Source: DATKCN01 sp035513175 (GTDB lineage Bacteria > Chloroflexota > Chloroflexia > Thermomicrobiales > CFX8). From it: a DNA stretch of 41,707 nt. The position numbers and the translations under genes are program-made. Every line of letters begins with the position of its first letter. Position 1 is the first letter of the stretch. Positions 19,816 through 27,972 of this stretch are shown one piece after another. The stretch is from the NCBI GenBank assembly GCA_035513175.1, contig DATKCN010000009.1, positions 1 to 41,707 on the forward strand, in the 5' to 3' direction. The notes below the pieces were generated by a model. It ran no database searches, was not told the DNA's origin, and saw nothing but the letters and a program-made list of their open reading frames with translations.

Positions 19816-20943
19816 GTGAATCAGCCGCTCAGTCCAGGCCGGGTGATGGTCAATACGGCGGCGGTGCTGCTGGTGATCGGCATCGCGTGGGTGTTAATCC
19901 AGATCCGCCCGATTCTCATCATCCTGCTGCTCGGCATCATCCTCGGCACCGCGATCGATCCGCTTGTCATGCGCCTGCGGCGCTTCGGTCTATCGCGGGG
20001 ACAGGGCATTCTCGTTGTCTATGCCGGCATCATCTCGCTGCTGGCCGCGGCGATCTACTTCATCATTCCGCCCCTCGTCCGGCAGGCGGTCGATCTGTTC
20101 AACGACGTCCCGAACATCGTCGCGAACCTGCGGGAGCAGGCGAGCGCCAGCAACAGCGAGTTCATCCGCACCACCGGCGTTCGCTCACTCGACCGCGGGC
20201 TGCGGGCCTATGAAGAGTTTCGCGAGAGCCCCCCGATCGAAGGCTCGATGGCCTATGCCTTCGCAACGTCTGTCGTCGGCATCGTCTTTACCACCTTCTC
20301 GGTGCTGATCGTGGCCTTCTACTGGATGACCGAGAAGGCCATCATCAAGCGACTCGTGCTGGACCTTTTCCCCCTCGACAAGCGCGAACGGGCGCACGCC
20401 GTCTGGGACGAGATCGAGTTCAAGCTGGGCGGCTGGACGCGGGGACAGAGCATTCTCTGCGTCGCGCTCGGGGTCACCTCGGCTATCGCCTACTGGGCCA
20501 TCGGGCTGGAGTTCTGGCTGGCGCTCGGCATTTGGGCCGGGCTGACGGGGCTGATCCCGTTCATTGGTCCGGTGCTCGGCGGGTCGGCAGCGTTCATAGT
20601 CGCGCTGGCTGACTCGTGGCAGAAGGCGCTGATGGTGATCGTGATCATCCTCATCCTCCAGCAGTTAGAGGGCGCCGTGCTCGTCCCACGGGTGATGCGC
20701 AACGCGGTAGGCATGACACCGCTGTCGGTCATTCTGGCCGTGTTCATCGGGGGGACGCTGCTCGGCATCATTGGCGCGGTTATTGCCATACCCATCGCCG
20801 CGGCGCTACAGGTGCTGATTCAAGCACTTCTGCGGTCCCGCGCGGAGCAGGACAGCGACGACGAACCGTGGGCGGGAGTCGTTGCCTCGTCCGCGCCGGC
20901 ACGTTCGCCGGAGACACAACCCGCCGAGCCGTCGAGCGGCTGA
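19816..20943 (+). CDS. AI-2E family transporter
   Basis: 375-aa membrane protein of the AI-2E transporter (PerM/YdiK/TqsA) family. Two membrane segments open the protein (VMVNTAAVLLVIGIAWVLI and ILIILLLGIILGTAIDPLV), with another at ILVVYAGIISLLAAAIYFIIPP. A central soluble stretch follows, then FTTFSVLIVAFYWMTEKA and a C-terminal group of hydrophobic helices including GLTGLIPFIGPVLGGSAAF. The family includes autoinducer-2 exporters and Na+/H+ antiporters, so transport of AI-2 is not implied. GTG at 19816 has AAGGG 8 bp upstream and matches the usual short N-terminus; the frame extends 26 codons further without a good site. A CGGCTGAC/GTCAGCCG hairpin covers the stop codon. Divergent from the molybdenum hydroxylase gene. 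Confidence 0.9.
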   Translation: MNQPLSPGRVMVNTAAVLLVIGIAWVLIQIRPILIILLLGIILGTAIDPLVMRLRRFGLSRGQGILVVYAGIISLLAAAIYFIIPPLVRQAVDLFNDVPNIVANLREQASASNSEFIRTTGVRSLDRGLRAYEEFRESPPIEGSMAYAFATSVVGIVFTTFSVLIVAFYWMTEKAIIKRLVLDLFPLDKRERAHAVWDEIEFKLGGWTRGQSILCVALGVTSAIAYWAIGLEFWLALGIWAGLTGLIPFIGPVLGGSAAFIVALADSWQKALMVIVIILILQQLEGAVLVPRVMRNAVGMTPLSVILAVFIGGTLLGIIGAVIAIPIAAALQVLIQALLRSRAEQDSDDEPWAGVVASSAPARSPETQPAEPSSG

Positions 20944-20957
20944 CACCCCGTCAGCCG
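20937..20957 (+). terminator. Hairpin over the AI-2E gene stop codon
   Basis: Perfect 8-bp arms CGGCTGAC and GTCAGCCG with a 5-nt loop; the stop codon is inside the left arm. There is no following T-tract, so it is a weak terminator candidate or an mRNA 3'-end structure between this gene and the PRC-barrel gene. Confidence 0.35.
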
Positions 20958-20993
20958 CCGGGGCGGGCGAGCGGGTGGGAAAGGTCAGCTGCA

Positions 20994-22043
20994 TTGCCGG
21001 TTCAATTCGACGAACCAGCGCCACGAAACGAACCCGACAGCCCTGCCCGGCAGGCAGGCGCGCCGGAGACGGTCGCGGGATTGTTTGAGAACGACCTCGA
21101 TGCCCGACAGGCCCTGCTCCGGTTGCGAAAGAGCGACGTTCCGCCGGACACGATTTCGGTCATGATGTGCGTGCACGAGTCTGACGATGGGACCACACTC
21201 GGACATGGCGCCGTCGCGCCCGAGATCGTGGCGACCGGTCTGCAGACGCTCGCGAATTGGCTGATAGGCTTCGCCTCGGTGATCGTGCCGGAACGCGGCA
21301 CGTACCTCGTGGCCGGTCCGCTTGGCGCGTTGCTCGCTGGGGATCACGTCACGGAGAACGACGGCGAGGATGAATCGCACGCGATCGCGGCCGTCCTGAG
21401 ACGCTTCGGCTTCACCCGCGACGAAGCGGCGTACATGGACATCCGGCTTGCGTCCGGCTCACTGTTCGCCAGCGTCACGTCCTCCGATTCCGCCACCCTC
21501 CGCCACGTCGCCCATGCGATGTCCAGCGAGAGCGCGGTGTATATCGCGCGCGCCGATACTGACGTCCTGGCGGCCGAGTCCGCTTCGCGACTGCTGGTTA
21601 CGCCGCCGGAAGCGTCAACGGATGGCGATGTGGTCGTCACCGACGCCGTCGCGCGCTTCTTCCGCTACTGCGACAGTGGTCGCGCGTGTCAGGGTTATGC
21701 GGACATCCGCGGGCGGCATATCGTCGACCCCGACGGCCGTGACGTCGGCGTGATCGTCGAATTCATCGCTGAGACGATGGTCGACGCGAACGAGCGGTCA
21801 GAGCGCGATGTCGTGCGCTATGCGATCGTTGCGTTCGGCGGCATTCTGGGCATCAGCAAGCGCCACGCGGCCATCCCGATCGGGCAATTCGCGTTGGATC
21901 AAAACCCTGTCAGGATGAGCGTCAGCCGGGAACGGTTGCGGGACGCGCCGACGTACGATCACGTCACGCCATTCAGCCGCAGGGAGGAGCGCGCCGTCTG
22001 CGACTACTTCGGCGCGCAGCCCTATTGGTCTGACGGCGGGTAG
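20994..22043 (+). CDS. Two-part stress protein: GsiB/YflT-like N-terminus and PRC-barrel C-terminus
   Basis: About 349 aa, soluble. Residues about 20-150 resemble the 'general stress protein 17M/heat-induced' fold: LFENDLDARQALLRLRKSDVPPDTISVMM and a Gly/Pro-rich middle, and they appear to be partly repeated around residues 135-160 (FGFTRDEAAYMDIRLASGSLFASV). Residues about 228-305 look like a PRC-barrel: YADIRGRHIVDPDGRDVGVI, then VVRYAIVAFGGILGISKRHAAIP. A tail to the stop contains PFSRREERAVCDYFGAQPYW. TTG at 20994 is my start choice: AAAGG lies upstream and it opens right before the first conserved segment; no ATG is in a better place. PRC-barrels act in RNA processing and photosynthetic reaction centres and as general adaptors, so function is open. 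Confidence 0.65.
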   Translation: MPVQFDEPAPRNEPDSPARQAGAPETVAGLFENDLDARQALLRLRKSDVPPDTISVMMCVHESDDGTTLGHGAVAPEIVATGLQTLANWLIGFASVIVPERGTYLVAGPLGALLAGDHVTENDGEDESHAIAAVLRRFGFTRDEAAYMDIRLASGSLFASVTSSDSATLRHVAHAMSSESAVYIARADTDVLAAESASRLLVTPPEASTDGDVVVTDAVARFFRYCDSGRACQGYADIRGRHIVDPDGRDVGVIVEFIAETMVDANERSERDVVRYAIVAFGGILGISKRHAAIPIGQFALDQNPVRMSVSRERLRDAPTYDHVTPFSRREERAVCDYFGAQPYWSDGG

Positions 22044-22126
22044 ACGCGCGGCCTCAGCGAGCCCGCCAGAGGCCAGCTCCACTGCCCAGCGGTTGACCTC
22101 CACGTCAACGCGCGGCACCATTCGGA

Positions 22127-22150
22127 CGCGCGCCGCGCGGGCGGCGCGCG
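22127..22150. other. GC-rich hairpin upstream of the peroxiredoxin gene
   Basis: Perfect 10-bp arms CGCGCGCCGC and GCGGCGCGCG with a 4-nt loop, between the PRC-barrel stop and the peroxiredoxin start. There is no T-run, so it could end the upstream transcript, or lie in the peroxiredoxin leader: TTGACC at 22093-22098 is a possible -35, but its -10 (CACCAT) is poor. Perfect pairing makes a structure likely; the role is not known. Confidence 0.4.
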
Positions 22151-22205
22151 ACGGAACAGCCCCCACGCCATTGGCAGGGCTCGGGAACCTGAAAGGATCA
22201 GAGAC

Positions 22206-22670
22206 ATGAGCGAACCCCTGGTAGTTGGCGCGCCCGCGCCCGATTTCACGCTCCGCAGCGGCCGCAACAACGAGGTGACCCTCTCCGCGCTGCGCGGGAA
22301 CAAGGTTGTGCTGGCGTTCTATCCGCTCGACTGGAGCCCCGGCTGCCAGAACCAGATGGACGGCTTCGCGCGCGATTACAGCCAGTTCGATGCCGAAGGC
22401 GCGAAGGTGTTCGGCATTTCCGTCGATTCTTTCTGGAGCCACAAAGCCTGGTCGGACGCGCTGGGACTGCCGTTCGACCTGCTGGCGGACTTTCACCCCA
22501 AAGGCGCCGTCGCTCAACAGTACGGCGTTTACAACGAGGAGCGGGGCAACGCGCGCCGCGTGACGTTTATCATCGATGAAGAAGGGGTCATCCGCGACGT
22601 GCAGGTGGCCGCGCAGGGCGAGACCCCAACCGCTGGCATGGTCTGCGAGGCGTTGCGCCAGATCGTGTAG
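22206..22670 (+). CDS. Peroxiredoxin (AhpC/TSA family, BCP/AhpE-like)
   Basis: 154-aa thioredoxin-fold peroxidase that reduces hydrogen peroxide or organic peroxides. The peroxidatic Cys is C47 in FYPLDWSPGCQNQM, which fits P-x3-(T/S)-x2-C with Ser44 in place of the usual Thr. RRVTFIIDEEG provides the conserved Arg and beta strand. The only other Cys is C147, eight residues from the C-terminus. The resolving mechanism is therefore unclear: 1-Cys or atypical. ATG at 22206 has AAAGGA about 9 bp upstream. The serine-hydrolase gene begins 19 bp downstream on the same strand, so the two may be co-transcribed. Cytoplasmic by sequence. Confidence 0.92.
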   Translation: MSEPLVVGAPAPDFTLRSGRNNEVTLSALRGNKVVLAFYPLDWSPGCQNQMDGFARDYSQFDAEGAKVFGISVDSFWSHKAWSDALGLPFDLLADFHPKGAVAQQYGVYNEERGNARRVTFIIDEEGVIRDVQVAAQGETPTAGMVCEALRQIV

Positions 22671-22689
22671 CCGCGCGAACGGGGACAAC

Positions 22690-23550
22690 ATGGGGACCGA
22701 GGCAAGCGAAACGCTCGATCGGCGAATCGATGAGCTGATCGCCGCATTCGATGGCGAGGCGGCCTTCCTCGCCCGCAACCTGAGCAGCGGAGAGGAGATC
22801 GGACGCAGCCCGAACGTGGTGATGCCGACCGCCTCGACGATCAAGATCCTGGTGCTGGCGGAGCTGTTTCGACAGGTCGAGCAGGGCACGCTCGGGCTCG
22901 ATGATCCCGCGCCGATCCTGCCCGAGGACCGGCGCGGCGGCTCGGGCATACTCAAGGACCTGTCGCTGTCGCTGGTCCCCTGCGTCCGCGATCACGCCAC
23001 GCTGATGATCGCGCTCTCCGACAACACCGCCACGATGGTGCTGGCGCGGCTGCTTGGACGCGAGCGCATCGAGCAGTCGGGCCGTGAGTGGGGCATGACC
23101 AGCACCGTGCTGCCGCTCGAACGCACGCTGAATTGGAAGGCGGAAGACTACGCGGTCAGCACCTGCCGAGATGTCATCACCCTGCTTTCAGCGATTGCCG
23201 AGGATCGCATCATCAGTCCGGCTGCCTGCGCCGCCATGCGCGACATCCTGCTCACCCAGCAGTTCCTCGAGCAGATCGCCCGTTACCTGCCATTCAACCA
23301 GTACCGCCGCGAGGGCTACCAGCACGAGGGTCCCCTGGTGGTGCGCTCCAAAAGCGGCTTCACCGCCGACTCCAGTGGCGCGGTGCGCGTCGACGCGGGC
23401 ATCGTCGAAATCCAGGACGGACCGCGCTGGGTGATCTGCTTGATGACGTCCAAATGCCCCGAGCAGGGCTTCATCGCGGAGCACCCCGGCTCGATCCTGA
23501 ATGGGCGCATATCGAGGCTGATCTACGACGCGTGGCACGCGGCGCGCTGA
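22690..23550 (+). CDS. Class A beta-lactamase-fold serine hydrolase without a signal peptide
   Basis: 286 aa. All class A active-site motifs are present with near-canonical spacing: S49-TI-K52 (SxxK), S110-D111-N112 (SDN), E144-RTL-N148 (ExxxN omega loop) and K221-S222-G223 (KTG-type box). Despite this there is no signal peptide or lipobox: the N-terminus is hydrophilic (MGTEASETLDRRIDE), which is unlike a periplasmic or secreted lactamase. Options are a cytoplasmic esterase/amidase or a lactamase-like enzyme with a non-penicillin substrate; hydrolysis of beta-lactams is possible but not shown. ATG at 22690 lies after GGGGAC; longer in-frame starts would run into peroxiredoxin coding sequence. 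It follows peroxiredoxin by 19 bp. Confidence 0.8.
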   Translation: MGTEASETLDRRIDELIAAFDGEAAFLARNLSSGEEIGRSPNVVMPTASTIKILVLAELFRQVEQGTLGLDDPAPILPEDRRGGSGILKDLSLSLVPCVRDHATLMIALSDNTATMVLARLLGRERIEQSGREWGMTSTVLPLERTLNWKAEDYAVSTCRDVITLLSAIAEDRIISPAACAAMRDILLTQQFLEQIARYLPFNQYRREGYQHEGPLVVRSKSGFTADSSGAVRVDAGIVEIQDGPRWVICLMTSKCPEQGFIAEHPGSILNGRISRLIYDAWHAAR

Positions 23551-23659
23551 GCGCCTCAATCAGTCAGGCACGATCGAGTGAACGGGCGATGTTATCGAGC
23601 CTAAGGGGCGCCTCACCGTACACGTCCGGAGGCTCTTCTAGGGGCGGCGCGGCGCAGGC

Positions 23660-24174
23660 TCACGGCGCGCGACGCCAGCCGAGCTTCGTAATCCGTTGCC
23701 CCGCCAGCGCCACAAACGCCAGATACAGGCCGCCAACCGCATACGAGCCGGCAACGTCGCCGCGCCGGCGACCGTCGTGCCCGACGAGGCCGAGGATGAC
23801 GAGCACGAGCAGACACAGTCCACGCTCGATGCGGCCTGCGATGAGTAAGACCAGGCCGTAGAAGGCAACTGCCCCGATCATGTGCCCCAAGGGGAACGAC
23901 GCCACCGTCGTGTCAACCGCCGGGTCGGCATTATGGGAAGCTGGGCGCTGGCGGCCGATGATCTCGCCGTGGACGTGGCTCGTGACGCGCGCAAAGGGCA
24001 CGGTGGCAATCGACGGCGCCACGAATCAGCGTCGACGACGAGGGCGAGCAGGACGACGAGGAACGGCGCTGCGCCGACAGTCAGCCGCGCGCTCGGGACC
24101 GGCATCCACGGCAGGCTCGCTGGCGAGAACGCATCGCCGAGCACGCGCCGTGCGTCACCCACTGGCTTCGCCAA
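23660..24174 (-). pseudogene. Frameshifted PAP2-family phosphatase
   Basis: Two overlapping frames together look like a PAP2 lipid-phosphatase gene. The 5' part (from TTG 24174, three bases after the nhaA stop) encodes a membrane segment (LTVGAAPFLVVLLALVV); the 3' part (to 23660) encodes GRQRP, SFPLGHMIGAVAFYGLVLLI and GDVAGSYAVGGLYLAFVAL. These correspond to PAP2 signatures 1 (RP), 2 (PSGH, here PLGH) and the end of 3 (HxxxxxD, here GHDGRRRGDV). The Ser of PSGH is Leu and the SR of motif 3 is missing, so activity looks lost even apart from the shift, which falls between roughly 23960 and 24040. A sequencing error cannot explain the substituted PSGH. It lies just downstream of nhaA on the same strand. 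Confidence 0.6.
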
Positions 24175-24176
24175 TG

Positions 24177-25550
24177 CTACTCGGCGCCGAGCCCGTCGTC
24201 ATCGTTAATGTTCGACGCCATCCGCAGTATGGCAAAGCCGATGATGCCCGCGATCACCGACGCGGTGAGGATGCCGACCTTGGCGATATCCAGGCGCTCC
24301 GAGTCAAGGAACGCGAGGTCAGCGATGAAAAGTGACATCGTAAACCCGATTCCGGCGAGGCAGGACGCGCCGTAGATCTGCGTCCAACCGACGTTGTGAG
24401 GCAGTGTCGTGTATCCGCTGCGCACCATCAGGAAGGTCAGCAGCATGATGCCCACCTGCTTGCCGACGATCAGTCCGATGATGATGCCCAGACCAATCCG
24501 GTGCGTCACCGCGTCTCCAAAGCTGTCCCCGAAAGCTACTCCGGCGTTGGCAAACGCGAAAATGGGCACGATCACAAACGCAACCCATGGGTGCAACGCG
24601 TGTTCGAGACTCTGCATCGGCGACTGCACTGCTTCGACGGAACTCTCCAGATCGTACACCGCGGACTGATGCTCCGGATTGGTCAACACGCTGGCGCCGC
24701 CGGCGCTGGACGCCCGAAATGCGTCGAGGCTGGCCTGGCTCTTGATCAGAAACTCGTCCGCGTCGATGCGCGTGCGGGCCGGAATGGTCACGGCCAGCAA
24801 CACGCCCGCGACGGTCGCGTGCACTCCCGATTCGATGAACGCGAACCACAGCGCGATCCCGAAGATCGCGTAGACCAGCGGCCGCCGGACGCCGAGCCGG
24901 TTCGCCAGGACCAGGCACATCACGATGATGCCCGCGACGCCCAGCGCCATGACGGACAGGTCAGCCGTGTAGAACACGGCGATCACCAGCACGGCGATGA
25001 TGTCGTCAGCAATGGCCAGCGCCGTCAGGAACACCTTAAGCCCGGTCGGCGCCCGGCTGCCCAGCAGTGCCAGCACGCCGAGCGCAAAGGCGATGTCAGT
25101 CGCCATCGGCACGCCCCAGCCGCGAATGCCTTCGGTGCCCGCGTTCAGGCTGACGTAGATCAGCGCGGGGACGATAGCTCCGCCCGCCGCCGCCGCGATC
25201 GGCAATGAGGCCTGGCGCAACGACGACAGCTCACCCACGAGGAACTCACGTTTGATCTCCAGCCCGACGACGAAGAAGAAGATGACCATCAGGCCATCGT
25301 TGATCCAGTGGACCAGCGTCATCTCCAGCGAGTACACGTTCAGGTCGATCTCAAGGCGCGCATGCCACAAATCGAAGTAGCTGTCGCCCCACGGCGAGTT
25401 CGCCCAGAGCAGGGCAACCACGGCCGCGATGAACAGGAAGATGCCGCCGGAGACCTCTGTCTTGGTGAATTCCCGGAACGGCGTCAGGGCGCGCGCCACT
25501 CGCGGCTGCGCGTCACTGAGTCCGATCGATGGCGCGTCTGCATCCCTCAT
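24177..25550 (-). CDS. nhaA: Na+/H+ antiporter NhaA
   Basis: 457-aa inner-membrane electrogenic Na+/H+ exchanger with about 12 membrane segments. Family signatures are clear: TEVSGGIFLFIAAVVALLWANSPWG near the N-terminus, LEIKREFLVGELS, GWGVPMATDIAFALGVLALLG (the D133-equivalent), and ALAIADDIIAVLVIAVFY, with the paired aspartates equivalent to D163/D164 of E. coli NhaA, then GKQVGIMLLTFL and the final GFTMSLFIADLAF. The ATG at 25550 gives an N-terminal cytoplasmic extension of about 25 residues before the first family segment. Expected role: Na+ and alkaline pH tolerance. A 90-bp gap separates it from the Vps62-like gene upstream on the same strand; the broken PAP2 gene follows. Confidence 0.96.
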   Translation of the reverse strand: MRDADAPSIGLSDAQPRVARALTPFREFTKTEVSGGIFLFIAAVVALLWANSPWGDSYFDLWHARLEIDLNVYSLEMTLVHWINDGLMVIFFFVVGLEIKREFLVGELSSLRQASLPIAAAAGGAIVPALIYVSLNAGTEGIRGWGVPMATDIAFALGVLALLGSRAPTGLKVFLTALAIADDIIAVLVIAVFYTADLSVMALGVAGIIVMCLVLANRLGVRRPLVYAIFGIALWFAFIESGVHATVAGVLLAVTIPARTRIDADEFLIKSQASLDAFRASSAGGASVLTNPEHQSAVYDLESSVEAVQSPMQSLEHALHPWVAFVIVPIFAFANAGVAFGDSFGDAVTHRIGLGIIIGLIVGKQVGIMLLTFLMVRSGYTTLPHNVGWTQIYGASCLAGIGFTMSLFIADLAFLDSERLDIAKVGILTASVIAGIIGFAILRMASNINDDDGLGAE

Positions 25551-25640
25551 ACTCGAATTCGGTCCTCGTTTGATTCGTGGCTTGACGTTACATGCGGCAA
25601 GCCGCTCCCACGACGCCGGTTCGCGCGCGGGCGCCTGCCG

Positions 25641-27491
25641 CTAGCGACTGTTGCCGAACAGCTCGCGCACGTTCTCAAGGATGAGCAGGAGCGCGATCGT
25701 GACTACCAGTGTAATCGCAATCTCAAAGAAGAATTCGTAGAGCAGAATGCCGCTGGTGATGACAGCCAGAATGATCGTGACATTCAGGGTGAGCTTCAGC
25801 AGCCGTTGGTGCAGCAAGGACTCGACCGTGACGAAGACGGCGACCGCCGCGAGGAATGCGACGCTCCAACGAGCGATGCCGGGGATGACGAGCAGGGCAA
25901 TGCCCAGCAGCAGCAGCCCGATGCTGACCGCCGACCACGCCTCGGCCAGGGTGCGGATGCGGAACTCGCGCGGGGTTTCCGGTCGGTACGAATGCCGCAT
26001 GTGCGCCTGCGGGTCGCCCAGGTCGCCGGCTTCGATGCGCGCGAGATGCTCCTCGCTCGCGCGGATCGAGTCATCCAGTTGCGCCACACGTTGCTGCAGC
26101 TGATCGAGCCGCGCCTCCTGAAGCTCGAGCTCGCGGGAGCGCGCGCGGTAGAGGCTGGCCGGGAAGCTCCCCTGCTGGATGGCCCGCGCCTCCAGCTCGA
26201 GCCCGCGGGTCGCGGCGCGCAACAGCTCGACCTCCGCACGGGCCGATTGCCGCTCCTCCTGACGCGCGACGATGTGCTCGCGCAACTCCCGCTCCGCCTG
26301 TCCCGGCGGAGCAACCGTTCCGATGCCGGACCAGCCGAGCGGGTCGTGCCAGGTCTGGCGGATCGTGCCCGTATGGTTGAACTTCGGGCCGGTCGGGGCC
26401 CGTTCCGCGGGGAACGGGTCTCGCGTGTCAAGACCCCACAGCCCGCGATAGCGCTCTACCCAGCCTTCCCCGGGCATCAGGATCGCGTTCCAGCCCGAGG
26501 CCTGACCGGCGCCGATGGCAACGCCGTCGCCGCGCGCATACTCAACGAACGGCACGCCAATCAGGCTCTGGACCCCCTCGGACAGCCCACGTGAGTCTCC
26601 CTGCTGCAACGTAACGCGCCAGATTCGCTCGACGCGGTGGATGACGTTGAGCAGCGGTCGCAGGAAGGCGGCCTCGACGCGCGTCAGGTATTCCCCGGCC
26701 TCGAAGTACGCCGCGTGCGAGCCGGCGGCGACAAAGACGACTGGGTGATCCTCCTCCTTCGCGACATGGGGATCGTCCCAGCGGCGGCGCAGGTCGTCGC
26801 CCGAGTAGCCATGACTCGCATACGCCACCCATGCGGGGACGGGCTCGCCCCCGTCACGGTCGTCCAGGTAGACAAACACCTGTTCCCAGTCGGCCTCGTG
26901 ATCGTTCGCGCCATAGAACGACGAGCGCCAGTCGTTCATGACGTAGAAGTACAGATACTGCAGCGTGATGTAGCCGCCGTCACGGGTCACCCGGCCGTAG
27001 TAGGCATAGCCCGGCCGCTCATCGAGCATCGTGTCGTACTGCTGCATGGCAGCCGCGGTCGTGCCGCCGGGCACCGTGCCGCGCAACAGCAACGAGATCG
27101 AGAAGGCGGCGTCGATGAGGCGCGCGCCGATGCCCACCCGCGCCAGCCTGCCGCGCGACTTGAACACTGGCCGCGTCGTCTGCATGCGCCAGCGCTGGTA
27201 CTCACGTCCCGAGAGCGGGCGCTGCACGAACCGCATGTAAGTCGAGGTTCCGGTTGGCTGGCTCCCGAGGACACCCAGCAGGTCGAGGTCCAGCTTGCCC
27301 GCGGCAACGAGCAGGCGCGGCTCTTTGTGCGGCGCCCGCGCCCACAGGCTACAGCGTTCGACGTAGCCGTCGGCGGGCGTCGGGAAGAACAGCTCGCCCT
27401 CGGTGAAGCGCAGGATCGGCTCGTGCCTGCGCAGCAGCGCCAGGTCCTCCTCGGGACGCGCGCCGCCGGTCGGTGGCTGTCCGTCAGCCAT
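25641..27491 (-). CDS. Vps62-like domain / coiled coil / membrane protein
   Basis: 616 aa, built of three parts. Residues about 15-400 resemble the Vps62/DUF946 family: TLQYLYFYVMNDWRSSFYGANDHEADWEQVFVYL, in which H198-E199-x-D201-W202-E203 is the signature, and PVVFVAAGSHAAYFEAGEYL. Residues about 400-490 are a charged coiled coil (repeats of E, R and L such as RELELQEARLDQLQQRVAQL). The last 120 residues hold three or four membrane segments. The combination of a Vps62-type globular domain with a long helix and a C-terminal membrane anchor is not one I can match. ATG at 27491 has GAGGG upstream; it overlaps the end of the small membrane gene by 8 bp, so the two are probably made together. 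The function is unknown. Confidence 0.7.
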   Translation of the reverse strand: MADGQPPTGGARPEEDLALLRRHEPILRFTEGELFFPTPADGYVERCSLWARAPHKEPRLLVAAGKLDLDLLGVLGSQPTGTSTYMRFVQRPLSGREYQRWRMQTTRPVFKSRGRLARVGIGARLIDAAFSISLLLRGTVPGGTTAAAMQQYDTMLDERPGYAYYGRVTRDGGYITLQYLYFYVMNDWRSSFYGANDHEADWEQVFVYLDDRDGGEPVPAWVAYASHGYSGDDLRRRWDDPHVAKEEDHPVVFVAAGSHAAYFEAGEYLTRVEAAFLRPLLNVIHRVERIWRVTLQQGDSRGLSEGVQSLIGVPFVEYARGDGVAIGAGQASGWNAILMPGEGWVERYRGLWGLDTRDPFPAERAPTGPKFNHTGTIRQTWHDPLGWSGIGTVAPPGQAERELREHIVARQEERQSARAEVELLRAATRGLELEARAIQQGSFPASLYRARSRELELQEARLDQLQQRVAQLDDSIRASEEHLARIEAGDLGDPQAHMRHSYRPETPREFRIRTLAEAWSAVSIGLLLLGIALLVIPGIARWSVAFLAAVAVFVTVESLLHQRLLKLTLNVTIILAVITSGILLYEFFFEIAITLVVTIALLLILENVRELFGNSR

Positions 27492-27879
27492 GATCACCCT
27501 CGTCGGGCTCGGCGATGAGATCGGGATGAAACGCGCCTTGCACCTCGCGGGAGTTGAGGTAGAAGACCGCCACAACGCTCAACGCCATCGAGATGAACTG
27601 CGGCTCGCCCCGGTAGTAGGCCAGCAGAGTAGTCACCATCGTGATGCCGGCCCACGCCATCGTCGTGGCCCAGGCGAGCGGCTGGAGCCGCCAGAGCCCG
27701 ATCGCCAGCAACACGCCGACGATCGACACGATCAGCCGCGCAAGCTCGAACTGCCCCGCGTCATCGACGAAGCGCGGCAGGCTGGTTTCCAGCAGATCGG
27801 TTTGCAGGACCGCGGCGATCATGTTCGCGAGGAACACGACCGCGATGACGGTTACCCCAAAGGGACGTCGGCGCTTCAT
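27484..27879 (-). CDS. Small four-helix membrane protein
   Basis: 131 aa with about four hydrophobic stretches (TVIAVVFLANMIAAVL, LARLIVSIVGVLLAIGLW, ATTMAWAGITMVTTLLAYY and FISMALSVVAVFYL), a basic start (MKRRRPFG) and an acidic end. No recognised catalytic residues; the layout resembles DUF2127-type small membrane proteins. It overlaps the Vps62-like gene by 8 bp (ATGGCTGA), so it is the likely partner or co-expressed subunit of that protein. The 93 bp between it and the anti-sigma gene stop at 27973 hold no obvious promoter; it may belong to the same transcript. Confidence 0.65.
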   Translation of the reverse strand: MKRRRPFGVTVIAVVFLANMIAAVLQTDLLETSLPRFVDDAGQFELARLIVSIVGVLLAIGLWRLQPLAWATTMAWAGITMVTTLLAYYRGEPQFISMALSVVAVFYLNSREVQGAFHPDLIAEPDEGDHG

Positions 27880-27972
27880 AGGCTCCTGAATCGCGTGCCG
27901 AACACGGCGGGGCGGGCGCTGGCGCCCGTTCCATGATACATGTCACGCAGCGAGGAGATTCGGGCGTCCCGG

